A stretch of DNA of 24,787 nt, taken from IMG/VR virus record IMGVR_UViG_3300027917_000169, positions 1 to 24,787 of that record; one strand, written 5' to 3'. Source of the DNA: a virus. Shown piece after piece: positions 13,981 through 20,906 of this stretch; position 1 is the stretch's first letter, and each line of letters starts with the position of its first letter. Under the pieces are notes generated by a model. That model made no database searches and was not told where the DNA came from. It was given only the letters and a program-made list of their open reading frames with translations. The translations under genes and the position numbers were made by a program.

Positions 13981-14239
13981 CCTTTTTTCTCCTCCTCTTT
14001 TTGACACAATTTGCCGGTTGATCTTCTTCAACTGGTACGCCATAATCAGGCTCTTCCAGTTCCTCCTCGACCAGTTCTATGGGCACCATAGTTGCGGCTA
14101 TCTCTGCCTTTTCGTTAGCGATGAGCCTGTTTGCTCTGATTGGGTCGCACCAAAAGGCCTCACCCACACCGTGCAGATCTTTATTGTTATCTGACCACAA
14201 TGGGAACTTAGTCGCTTTGATGTAAAGTTTATCGCTCAT
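13964..14239 (-). CDS. Small phage protein with RLI motif (91 aa)
   Basis: ATG 14237-14239 is preceded by AGGGTGG at 6 nt; ATG 14243-14245 is the alternative. The N-terminal half (GEAFWCDPIRANRLIANEKA then EI) has the G-E/D...A-x-x-L-I pattern of a small domain that recurs in phage structural regions, and which also appears in the 86-aa gene at 17725-17985 (GDIKIVDKADAKKLIENTRV). The C-terminal part is acidic, then ends very basic (KKRRRKKDDKKD). It overlaps both neighbours by 11 and 17 bp. Role unknown; similarity to the other gene is modest. Confidence 0.6.
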   Translation of the reverse strand: MSDKLYIKATKFPLWSDNNKDLHGVGEAFWCDPIRANRLIANEKAEIAATMVPIELVEEELEEPDYGVPVEEDQPANCVKKRRRKKDDKKD

Positions 14240-14474
14240 ATTCATCCACCCTAACCCTTATCCATTCTCCGAGTTTTTCTTTGAAACACTTTTGACATAT
14301 GTCAATTTCAACCGTTGCACCATCGCCAAAAACAGAACCATACCCACCCTTAAACTTTATCAAAATCATTTCTCCAAACTCTTTATCTTCAAGTTTGTCA
14401 TGATATTTAGCGCAGCAAACGTCACACTTCACAGCGTCTAAAATTTGGGTTCTTATTTCGGCATAATACTTCAT
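14229..14474 (-). CDS. Small zinc-binding protein with GYGSVFGDG motif (81 aa)
   Basis: It has a CDVC pair at residues ~17-20 and CQKC at ~60-63, flanking an intervening strand with GGYGSVFGDGATVEIDI. Such C-x-x-C pairs around a conserved glycine-rich loop are known in small phage proteins and fit a zinc-ribbon fold. It begins 9 nt after the tail tube gene's stop. Placement in the tail operon is unusual for a zinc protein and suggests it is an added gene, or a regulator of late functions. Function unknown. Confidence 0.7.
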   Translation of the reverse strand: MKYYAEIRTQILDAVKCDVCCAKYHDKLEDKEFGEMILIKFKGGYGSVFGDGATVEIDICQKCFKEKLGEWIRVRVDEYER

Positions 14475-14483
14475 TTATCCTAC

Positions 14484-15947
14484 TTACTTGAACACGATTT
14501 CACAACTCGCATTAGTGACACTTTCATCAAGCCCTAATGTCAAGTTACGTCTTGCCTTCGGGCTACCATAATCCGTTTCGTCTGCCATAATTTGACCGTG
14601 CATAACCCGGAACTCCACGATATTGCCGGATGTGGTTCCGACTACGCATTCCCAGTAAAGCTCATCAGCATCATCAAACAAGTCTCCGAGATCCCAGTTG
14701 GCATCAAGCATTTCCTCCGGTGTCAATGATACCTGGATATGTCTGTCAACGATCCCGCCTGATTCCCAACCCTGAGATGCACAAGGATCTTCCCTTAGTT
14801 CGATAACGTTGTTCATATTGAACTCTGAAGGACCGAACTTGAGGTTCGGGTCAGTGGCTACAAGGATTTGCATGGACAGATTTTTGAGTGCAAGGGCCGC
14901 CCATGCTGCATCATAATAAGCACTATCCTGTGCTCCTGCTCCTACAGATTCGGTGTCAATAGATACATGATTAGAGGCATCTGTGTCATAGTCACCCTGG
15001 AAAACTATCCAATAATCTGTGCTCGCAGATAAGGTAGGCTCTGATCCTTTGGTGAATGTAAAGTTTACCCAGGTCTGAGTACTTGATATGCTGGTAGTTG
15101 CCACATAAGCGGACGTACCGTTAGTGATAGGTGTCCCGTCCGGGTCTCCTGCACTGTCGCCCTCGATCGTTATCCACACCCCGTTAGTTTCATTCTGCGG
15201 GCTTCCCACGAGGGCCAAAGGCAAGCGAATCATTCCCACTTTTTGAGCGGTCGTTCCTTGTGTAAATGACCTTGCAAGTTTAATGTTACTTGCCGCTCCA
15301 TCTCTCAATCCTTCCACAACTCCGTCAATGGTTTCATTATTGTCAGCGTGATACTCAAGCAACCTCTGGCAAATACCCTTTAACGCCACTGGTTTCTGTG
15401 TAGGCTCACCACTTGCGGCTAATACGGTATCATCGGCATCTGCCGCAAACACGCCTTGACCATCGCACTGAGCATTAACCTTTTCGCCTGGATTGAAAGG
15501 CACTGTCAGATTGTATCTAACGCCCGCCGCTGTCTTGCTCTTTGCTGTACTACCAACAGCCGCACCCATCCACGTCTTGAACGTAGTTGAAGCGTTCCCA
15601 GCAGGATCAGCCGTGATAGTAAACGTATCCGAGAAGCTAGCTATGTTAGACGCTGTGAATCCGCAGGCTTTTAAAATGTCAGACACAGGATTCCAAACAC
15701 TCCCGGCTGTGCCTGAGTTTTTAACTTCCCAGCCAAAGGAAACGTCACAGGACTTGCCGCCAACAGTCGGGTTGAGCCTGCCCAGACTGGACGTTACCCC
15801 CGTCCGTTCCTGCGGGTTATCGTTGATTGTGATTGTAGGTTCAAGTGCCCGGAAACAATCAGCCGCTACGATGGTCTCAGCGGTTCCGATTGTTGATTCA
15901 GTTTCTACGCCTGCGGCCTGGAATTGTGTTAGTAAAGGGTTTGCCAT
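14484..15947 (-). CDS. Major tail (tube) protein with inserted beta-sandwich domain (487 aa)
   Basis: N-terminal residues (GVETESTIGTAETIVAADCF and later ERTGVTSSLGRLNP) and C-terminal ones (MHGQIMADETDYGSPKARRN then LTLGLDESVT) match tail tube proteins of siphophages. Residues ~205-362 are an insert with a different pattern: ARSFTQGTTAQKVGMIRLPL, then WVNFTFTKGSEPTLSASTDY and WIVFQGDY. This is the layout of the so-called choice-of-anchor beta-sandwich domains. The tube domain alone would be about 330 residues. The insert likely sits on the outside of the tail. It has eight cysteines. ATG follows AGGAGGCGA. Confidence 0.82.
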   Translation of the reverse strand: MANPLLTQFQAAGVETESTIGTAETIVAADCFRALEPTITINDNPQERTGVTSSLGRLNPTVGGKSCDVSFGWEVKNSGTAGSVWNPVSDILKACGFTASNIASFSDTFTITADPAGNASTTFKTWMGAAVGSTAKSKTAAGVRYNLTVPFNPGEKVNAQCDGQGVFAADADDTVLAASGEPTQKPVALKGICQRLLEYHADNNETIDGVVEGLRDGAASNIKLARSFTQGTTAQKVGMIRLPLALVGSPQNETNGVWITIEGDSAGDPDGTPITNGTSAYVATTSISSTQTWVNFTFTKGSEPTLSASTDYWIVFQGDYDTDASNHVSIDTESVGAGAQDSAYYDAAWAALALKNLSMQILVATDPNLKFGPSEFNMNNVIELREDPCASQGWESGGIVDRHIQVSLTPEEMLDANWDLGDLFDDADELYWECVVGTTSGNIVEFRVMHGQIMADETDYGSPKARRNLTLGLDESVTNASCEIVFK

Positions 15948-15958
15948 TTGTTCGCCTC

Positions 15959-16471
15959 CTAAATCTGATTATATGGATCACCATATGTATGTCTGAAAAC
16001 TACCTCGTAATCTATTTCAACATATCCAGTCATCACGTCCGGTGTGTCGATGTCTGCATATATAACGGTCGTTCCTGTTATGTTTGAATCAATCGCCAGG
16101 TTGTTGTGTTGTAGCTTGTCCATGTCAATTGATCCGCTTGTTATAAACAAGGCCTTTTCGATGTCAGCCGATACAAACGTCAAAGCCTGATCCGGGTTAG
16201 CGTTATCCGTGACGCTTGCTTGTATTTTTATGATAAGGGTCTTTTCAACTTCAGCGGCCGTGTCCATGTCAGACCCGTTTACTCCCGTGTCATTGGTCGG
16301 GGTTGTGTCAACCCAAAAGCATATCGCCGGGTGTTCTACTTCCTTGATATCATCAATTTGAATGTGCCTGTAAACGTCCGTGATGGTATAGGTCGCACCA
16401 TTTGCAGCCGTGACGGTATTGAGCAGTGATTCAACGTTGTCGATGATCTGTTCTTTTATAGTGTCTGCCAT
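15959..16471 (-). CDS. Tail terminator / tail completion protein (170 aa)
   Basis: An N-terminal helix (IKEQIIDNVESLLNTV) is followed by alternating strands, and the C-terminus VEIDYEVVFRHTYGDPYNQI is a signature of tail terminator (gpU-like) proteins that cap the tail tube. The place between the gp10-like protein and the tail tube protein is the usual one. Start is ATG 16469-16471 directly after the gp10-like gene. Length (170) is normal. No unusual features. Confidence 0.78.
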   Translation of the reverse strand: MADTIKEQIIDNVESLLNTVTAANGATYTITDVYRHIQIDDIKEVEHPAICFWVDTTPTNDTGVNGSDMDTAAEVEKTLIIKIQASVTDNANPDQALTFVSADIEKALFITSGSIDMDKLQHNNLAIDSNITGTTVIYADIDTPDVMTGYVEIDYEVVFRHTYGDPYNQI

Positions 16472-17038
16472 TTATCTGAAACCTTGAGCGATGATTCTAT
16501 CAATCGCCTTGTTGGTTGCCTTTATCAAATCAACTTCCACGCCTTTTGAATGGGTTTCGAAGGGATGTCGAGCGGGAACTTTGCCATAATTCACTGTTAA
16601 AACATTCCCAGTAAAGGAGCCGTCTTTTTTTTCTCGCCTTTGTTGTATACGATCCACGGTGCCGCCCTCTTGGAATCTGGCAATATACGCCGCTCCTCTT
16701 ATTTCATAACCCTCATAGTGCCCCACTCGGACCCATCCGCCCATTTTCTTGCGCTTGCCTACTTTGATTCTTTGTTGAACATTTAGCCTTGTTGATCGTC
16801 TATTTTGCTGGTTCTTTCGCTTGGTTCTTTGTTCTCTCGTCTGCTCTCCAATGCTATTTGTTCCTCTCCTTTTGTATCCCCTCGATCTTATCTTGCGGAC
16901 GGCCTTAGTAGCTTCCTTTTTCCATTCAAGACGGATGTGCTTTGCTGTCTCTTTTGGAAATAGCTTCATCCATATCGCAAGCTGTGCCCACGCTTTATCA
17001 TCAATCTCGACGAAGCCCATGTCTTTCTGCATTGCCAT
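16472..17038 (-). CDS. HK97 gp10-like head-tail/tail completion protein (188 aa)
   Basis: The N-terminal residues (AWAQLAIWMKLFPKETAKHI) and the C-terminal signature VPARHPFETHSKGVEVDLIK followed by a helix fit the HK97 gp10-like family of head-tail completion proteins. The middle is strikingly basic (KRRGTNSIGEQTREQRTKRK and RRSTRLNVQQRIKVGKRKK), an Arg/Lys-rich loop of about 45 residues that is more basic than usual. I chose ATG 17036-17038 (TAATG overlap, GAGG 8 nt upstream) over the TTG at 17042-17044. Order adaptor, gp10-like, terminator is typical. Confidence 0.76.
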   Translation of the reverse strand: MAMQKDMGFVEIDDKAWAQLAIWMKLFPKETAKHIRLEWKKEATKAVRKIRSRGYKRRGTNSIGEQTREQRTKRKNQQNRRSTRLNVQQRIKVGKRKKMGGWVRVGHYEGYEIRGAAYIARFQEGGTVDRIQQRREKKDGSFTGNVLTVNYGKVPARHPFETHSKGVEVDLIKATNKAIDRIIAQGFR

Positions 17039-17721
17039 TACCAAGACCTCGCATGGTTTTGGAGCACTTGGCGTACCGTTACAAGCCAGTTGACGGATGA
17101 TTCAAAGGTGAAAGAAGCGCCTATGATGCCCTCCGTAGTGGCTCCCCAATTGATGCTCCTCTTGTACATATCAGCAACTTGCTCATCAATGGCCGCCGCT
17201 ATATCTGGATAAGCTGTTAAAAATGCAGTAGTGGTTGCCGCCATTCCCCCGGTGTAAGTCACCTTCAATGTCTGTGGTCCTGCCGTTAAGCTGGTTTCAA
17301 AGTATATCCTCCCCATCTTGGCATTAGCAGGATGAAGGTTATTGCTTGTCCCGTCATTTGACGGATAGTAATACTTCGCATCTATCTCATCATCCGAGTC
17401 GCTGTAATCTCTTGGCTGGTCAGAATTGGAAACTATAGTGATAGTAGAGCTAGTGTCAATCGGACTTCCAAGGACGTATATTTCACGCTGCCCTTGCATG
17501 ATGTCAAAATATTCCGTCCTTGAAGCCGATTTAACGCCACGATGCATGATGTCTGTCATTGCTCGACGGGAAACCAAATCAATCAGATTATTGATAACGG
17601 CCTCTGCATTGGTTTTCCATGTGGTCGTACCGTTAGGATCACACAGAGCCTTAACCCTGGCCAACGTGGTAAGATCAATAGTGGCTTCATCTTCAAGCAA
17701 TGTCAGATTGTTCATGCTCAT
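17038..17721 (-). CDS. Head-tail adaptor (gp6-like connector) (227 aa)
   Basis: The layout is that of gp6-like adaptors: an N-terminal helix (LTTLARVKALCDPNG), a second helix (AVINNLIDLVSRRAMTDIM), then YFDIMQGQREIYVLGSPIDT and strands (TITIVSN; TLKVTYTGGMA), and C-terminal helices (AAAIDEQVADMYKRSI). It sits after the head genes and before the gp10-like protein, as expected. It forms the ring that joins the portal to the tail. Start is ATG 17719-17721; a second ATG follows two codons later. Confidence 0.8.
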   Translation of the reverse strand: MSMNNLTLLEDEATIDLTTLARVKALCDPNGTTTWKTNAEAVINNLIDLVSRRAMTDIMHRGVKSASRTEYFDIMQGQREIYVLGSPIDTSSTITIVSNSDQPRDYSDSDDEIDAKYYYPSNDGTSNNLHPANAKMGRIYFETSLTAGPQTLKVTYTGGMAATTTAFLTAYPDIAAAIDEQVADMYKRSINWGATTEGIIGASFTFESSVNWLVTVRQVLQNHARSW

Positions 17722-17724
17722 TTT

Positions 17725-17985
17725 TTAGTGCTCCAAAGTCTGAGTCTCCGCATCCTCATAGGATAGTCTTGTGTTTTCTACTTTAGGCTCGTCTTTGACA
17801 AGTTCTGCGAGAGGATATGCTACGATGTCCTCTTTGCCGTCCTTGTCAGTAATTACCCGTGTGTTCTCGATCAACTTCTTTGCATCTGCCTTGTCAACGA
17901 TCTTGATGTCACCGGCCTTCCAGTTGTTGTGTGCATCCGGTCCACACCTGTTAGTTAACATTTTCACTCTTACTGGTTTTGCCAT
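17725..17985 (-). CDS. Small CGPD-motif phage protein, paralogue B (86 aa)
   Basis: The N-terminus PVRVKMLTNRCGPDAHNNWK followed by AGDIKIV resembles that of the adjacent upstream gene (KVLVKSNICGPDLNLRDGD), with shared CGPD and a G-D at similar spacing, so the two look like tandem paralogues. The middle has ADAKKLIENTRV. The C-terminus is acidic. A strong GGGGAGGAG precedes the start. Small proteins with this beginning occur near capsid/connector genes in phages; the role is not known to me. Confidence 0.66.
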   Translation of the reverse strand: MAKPVRVKMLTNRCGPDAHNNWKAGDIKIVDKADAKKLIENTRVITDKDGKEDIVAYPLAELVKDEPKVENTRLSYEDAETQTLEH

Positions 17986-18006
17986 TTCTAGCTCCTCCCC
18001 TTTTGG

Positions 18007-18243
18007 TTAATTGCCTTCCGGGTCTTCAATTTCATCGGTCCTTCTCTCGATGATTTCTACATAACCCCCATCTGCCATTTGATCAACGTTAGTGGTTTTC
18101 TTCTTTTCCGTGCCCTCGTCAACTTCGATCTCTTTGACTTCCATATCAACCACGTCACCATCCCTCAGATTAAGGTCGGGTCCACAGATGTTAGATTTTA
18201 CCAAAACCTTAGCCATTTTCTTTTTGATTGTTTTCTTCGTCAT
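18007..18243 (-). CDS. Small CGPD-motif phage protein, paralogue A (78 aa)
   Basis: I chose ATG 18241-18243, preceded by GGAGGA at good spacing, although it overlaps the glycosyltransferase gene by 35 bp; an ATG at 18214-18216 is a shorter alternative with a weaker site. The conserved part MAKVLVKSNICGPDLNLRDG is followed by DVVDMEVKEIEVDEG. The last half is acidic with VDQMADGGYVEIIERRTDEI. It is similar to the next gene (17725-17985), which suggests duplication. Role unknown. Confidence 0.62.
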   Translation of the reverse strand: MTKKTIKKKMAKVLVKSNICGPDLNLRDGDVVDMEVKEIEVDEGTEKKKTTNVDQMADGGYVEIIERRTDEIEDPEGN

Positions 18244-18913
18244 GAGTCGTCCTCCAATGTTGAATTGATACATGATCTTCCACAATGTGCCCGCAGACCA
18301 GAGAGGTGTCGGTGTAAATCTTAAACCGATCCCCGAACCTGGCCTTTTCGCAAAAAAGCACATCCTCCGAGACGCTTTGCTCGCCTGTTATTTCGTTTAT
18401 TTTATACCCAAACCAAGGAGATTTAAGCTCCTTAAATACTTTCACGGGAGTTATCGCACAACCCATCCCGATTAGATCGCATTCAACAAGGTCGGCATCT
18501 CCCTTAGTCGGGTCAATATTTTGATACACGTTTGATACCGATGTCCGGTATCCCTTGTGCGCTATAGCTGATATGCATTCATAAGGTGGTCCCTTTTTAA
18601 AGTATGTCCCTGACACTATCCCGCCAGCCGTTCCAATACAGTTCTTAACAAGCCTTTGTAATGTATCAGGAGGGAATGTCATATCACCATCAAACCAGAC
18701 CAGCATATCCGCACCACGTTTCATGGCCTCTCTTGCGAGATTGTTCCGGTTAAAATCAATGGGAAATTGAGGGCTGATAAGCTGTACCGTTTCGTAGATT
18801 CCAAGTTCTCGCAAGGATTCTAAGTTATCCGACATCATCATCGCCATCATCGACTGAAAAAACGCACGATGAACATAAGGCCAGGTATTCGGTATGCAGA
18901 TCGCTAGTTTCAT
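18209..18913 (-). CDS. GT-A-like glycosyltransferase (234 aa)
   Basis: The fold pattern is a GT-A/GT2-like glycosyltransferase: N-terminal strand MKLAICIPN, a strand/helix region (PIDFNRNNLAREAMKRGADM), and the metal-binding DGD at residues 75-77 in LVWFDGDMTFPPDTLQRLVK. Further on are GGIVSGTYFKKGPPYE, GMGCAITPVKVF and, near the end, SEDVLFCEKARFGDRFKIY and CGHIVEDH, with the late histidine often seen in these enzymes. It should move a sugar from an activated donor to an unknown acceptor. It has no signal peptide or TM. It sits between head and connector genes, an unusual place, so a virion protein or cell surface could be the target. Confidence 0.8.
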   Translation of the reverse strand: MKLAICIPNTWPYVHRAFFQSMMAMMMSDNLESLRELGIYETVQLISPQFPIDFNRNNLAREAMKRGADMLVWFDGDMTFPPDTLQRLVKNCIGTAGGIVSGTYFKKGPPYECISAIAHKGYRTSVSNVYQNIDPTKGDADLVECDLIGMGCAITPVKVFKELKSPWFGYKINEITGEQSVSEDVLFCEKARFGDRFKIYTDTSLVCGHIVEDHVSIQHWRTTHDEENNQKENG

Positions 18914-18915
18914 TT

Positions 18916-18956
18916 TGCCCTTTCATCCAAGGGCAGGAGGATCAAACCCCCTGCCC
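18916..18956 (-). promoter_or_regulatory. Two overlapping hairpins in front of the glycosyltransferase gene
   Basis: In the transcript, hairpin 1 (18956-18931) has a 10-bp stem GGGCAGGGGG/CCTCCTGCCC with one G-T wobble and a six-base loop, starting 11 nt after the upstream stop. Hairpin 2 (18935-18916) pairs TGCCCTT with AAGGGCA across a six-base loop and covers the AAAGGG ribosome site 5 nt before the ATG. They share TGCCC, so only one can form. No T-tract follows hairpin 1, so it is not a normal terminator. Confidence 0.55.
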
Positions 18957-18967
18957 CGGATAGTTAA

Positions 18968-20419
18968 TTATGGAGCCGCAAATATCTGACAACTCTCCAG
19001 GGTTGTAGTATCACTGCCATGTCCAGATTGTATATTAACCTGTACAGTGATCGCCCCTGCCGAGAAGTCCGTGGTATCTGTTGCCCTTGTTGCTACGATT
19101 GCCGCATCGGTGTCAGCGTTTAGAACACAATCAACTTCCTGAGATGCCGCCGTTACCTGATACATGGTCGCATCGAATACCCAGTCATCTGCCCCTGCCG
19201 TAGCCTGAGCAGTAGTACAGATGTCTGTGCCGTCAATGTTTAGATGGATAGTCCCTGCGGCATTACCGCCTGCGAAAGTTCCCATAGCGTGAACCTTGAG
19301 AACTCCTCCTGCTGGTAAAGTGTTCTGTGCAATAGACACAGTGCAATTAGTTGCAGTTGAACCATCACCTAAAGTAGCACCATTTGCCGTCCCGGTATCA
19401 AAAATCATGAGTAATGCCGATCCGGTAATCCCGCCGATAGAATTTGCCGAGGATGCTAGAGTAGCCACGCCTGATACGTTCAAAGTATCGGCATCGGTCG
19501 TCCCTGCAATATCAGCATCGAACCCAATGTCTAAAGACAGGTTACCAGCATCGAAGGTTGCAAGTGCCGTTTTATCATCACCATAGATGATGACATCACT
19601 ATCTGCGGTTGTGTCGTTGATCGTTGTCGGCCCCTGGATATTAGCAATCCCGTCAACATCTAAGGTGTCAGCATTAAAGGTTCCCGTTACGTCTACACTG
19701 GAAGCCTCTAAAGCAACAGCCGCCAAAGTATCGGCATCGAGATTCCTTGCCACATCCAAGTCAAACCCGAGGTCAAGCGACAGAGTACCAGCATCGAAGG
19801 TTGCCATAGCAGTCTTGTCATTTCCGTAAATGACCACATCGCTGTCAGCGGTTGTGTCGTTGATGGTAGTCGGACCTTGAATATTAGCCACGGCGTCAAT
19901 ATCAAGCGTGTCAGCATTGAGGGTCACAATATCAACGCTTGAGGCTGATAAGGCAACAGCCGCTAAAGTGTCAGCGTCCAAGTTGCGGCCAACGTCCAGA
20001 TCGAAACCTAGATCAACGCTTAACGTCCCGGCGTTAACATGGAGCATGGCCGTTTTATCATTTCCGTAAATGATCACGTCGTAATCAGCCGTTCCTCCGT
20101 TGATGGTAACGGTGTTGTCAATCGCTGTTACTCCATCAATGTCAACGGTATCCCCGTTAAAAGTTCCGTTGCTGTTCAAGGTTCCGGTCACAGTCGCATT
20201 AACAAAAGTAGCCGTCCCCAGTGATGCAACAGTACCACCAAAGGAAACCGATGATCCTGCTTTAGTACTAAGCACACCGTAGATGTTAAGATCATTGTTG
20301 CCGTCCGAACTTGCCGCAAAGTAATTCTTAACGGACTGCCCATCGGGAATAGCCGCTAGAACATACCCGGCAAAGAGGACGCAGCAGAGAACTATAAGTA
20401 ATTTTTCTCTTAACTTCAT
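18968..20419 (-). CDS. Export-signal protein with three tandem fibre-like repeats (483 aa)
   Basis: Residues 1-22 form a signal peptide (KLREKLLIVLCCVLFAGYVL, probable cleavage after VLA). Residues ~40-90 are short G/T/N-rich beta repeats. Three repeats follow at ~90-169, 170-250 and 251-323, each with D-T-x-D-x-D, then TINDTTADSDVVIYGNDKTA, an ATFDAGTLSLDLGFDLDV stretch and L-D-A-D-T-L. The third repeat is shorter. The last ~155 residues look like a globular beta domain with four cysteines, ending TLESCQIFAAP. The overall shape is that of a shaft with a C-terminal tip, but it carries an export signal and lies between capsid and glycosyltransferase genes. AAGGAGGTAAGAT precedes the ATG. Function unknown. 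Confidence 0.75.
   Translation of the reverse strand: MKLREKLLIVLCCVLFAGYVLAAIPDGQSVKNYFAASSDGNNDLNIYGVLSTKAGSSVSFGGTVASLGTATFVNATVTGTLNSNGTFNGDTVDIDGVTAIDNTVTINGGTADYDVIIYGNDKTAMLHVNAGTLSVDLGFDLDVGRNLDADTLAAVALSASSVDIVTLNADTLDIDAVANIQGPTTINDTTADSDVVIYGNDKTAMATFDAGTLSLDLGFDLDVARNLDADTLAAVALEASSVDVTGTFNADTLDVDGIANIQGPTTINDTTADSDVIIYGDDKTALATFDAGNLSLDIGFDADIAGTTDADTLNVSGVATLASSANSIGGITGSALLMIFDTGTANGATLGDGSTATNCTVSIAQNTLPAGGVLKVHAMGTFAGGNAAGTIHLNIDGTDICTTAQATAGADDWVFDATMYQVTAASQEVDCVLNADTDAAIVATRATDTTDFSAGAITVQVNIQSGHGSDTTTLESCQIFAAP
19451..20152 (-). repeat. Tandem ~240-bp coding repeats in the 483-aa gene
   Basis: Three in-frame units, ~19913-20152, ~19670-19912 and ~19451-19669 (the last shorter). 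At DNA level, blocks around GTTGTGTCGTTGAT (19608-19621 and 19852-19865) and TCAGCGTT/TCAGCATT recur. Units 1 and 2 differ by one codon in length (80 and 81). The repeats keep the frame, which fits selection for a modular protein shaft. Confidence 0.7.
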
Positions 20420-20444
20420 ATCTTACCTCCTTTGAGGCACCCCC

Positions 20445-20894
20445 TTAAGCAGTGCCTTCATCCGGGCTATCCAACACCTGAGAGCCGCTAACAACGGTAG
20501 TCCCCTGTGTCGGAGGCTTGTCAGCCGTCCCGTACTGGATTGCGATGATACCATCTAGCACAGCGTTGGCGGTAGCACGATCTACAACAGGTTTAAGATA
20601 CTGTTCCTGAGGTCTGTAAATCTCATTAATCAGAATCTTGTTGCTGTCAGCGGTAGTGGTTGCTAATGCAACAGAGCTGCCCTCCAGGTCAGTCCCATTA
20701 GTAAAAGTGCTGATTGTGTCCTGCTGAACCCTGACCGCGGTTACGGCGGTATTCGTGATAGCTCCGAAAAGAGCCACAAAACAGCATCCATCATACCCGG
20801 CCATGTTGGTCACAGTGGCCGTAGTAATGTCAGTGGTGCCTGCAGCAACAGCATTAGCCACTCTGGAAAATAATACGTTTTTGATAAGGTTCAT
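20445..20894 (-). CDS. Conserved virion-type protein next to capsid gene (149 aa)
   Basis: The N-terminus NLIKNVLFSRVANAVAAGTT, the middle GYDGCCFVALFGAITNTAVT and TADSNKILINEIYRPQEQYL, and the end AVLDGIIAIQYGTADKPPTQ then SPDEGTA match a conserved phage family that often follows the major capsid gene. It is beta-rich with no export signal. It is probably a virion component such as a capsid decoration protein, but the role of this family is not clear to me. AGGAGGATTAAC precedes the ATG. Confidence 0.72.
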   Translation of the reverse strand: MNLIKNVLFSRVANAVAAGTTDITTATVTNMAGYDGCCFVALFGAITNTAVTAVRVQQDTISTFTNGTDLEGSSVALATTTADSNKILINEIYRPQEQYLKPVVDRATANAVLDGIIAIQYGTADKPPTQGTTVVSGSQVLDSPDEGTA

Positions 20895-20906
20895 GTTAAT
20901 CCTCCT

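Noticed and set aside
18950-18970. Hairpin after the 483-aa gene as a Rho-independent terminator
   Set aside because: The stem is strong but no T-tract follows, and the glycosyltransferase ATG lies only about 18 nt beyond.
19451-20152. CRISPR array
   Set aside because: Repeats are ~240 bp, in frame and inside a gene; no short direct repeats with unique spacers.
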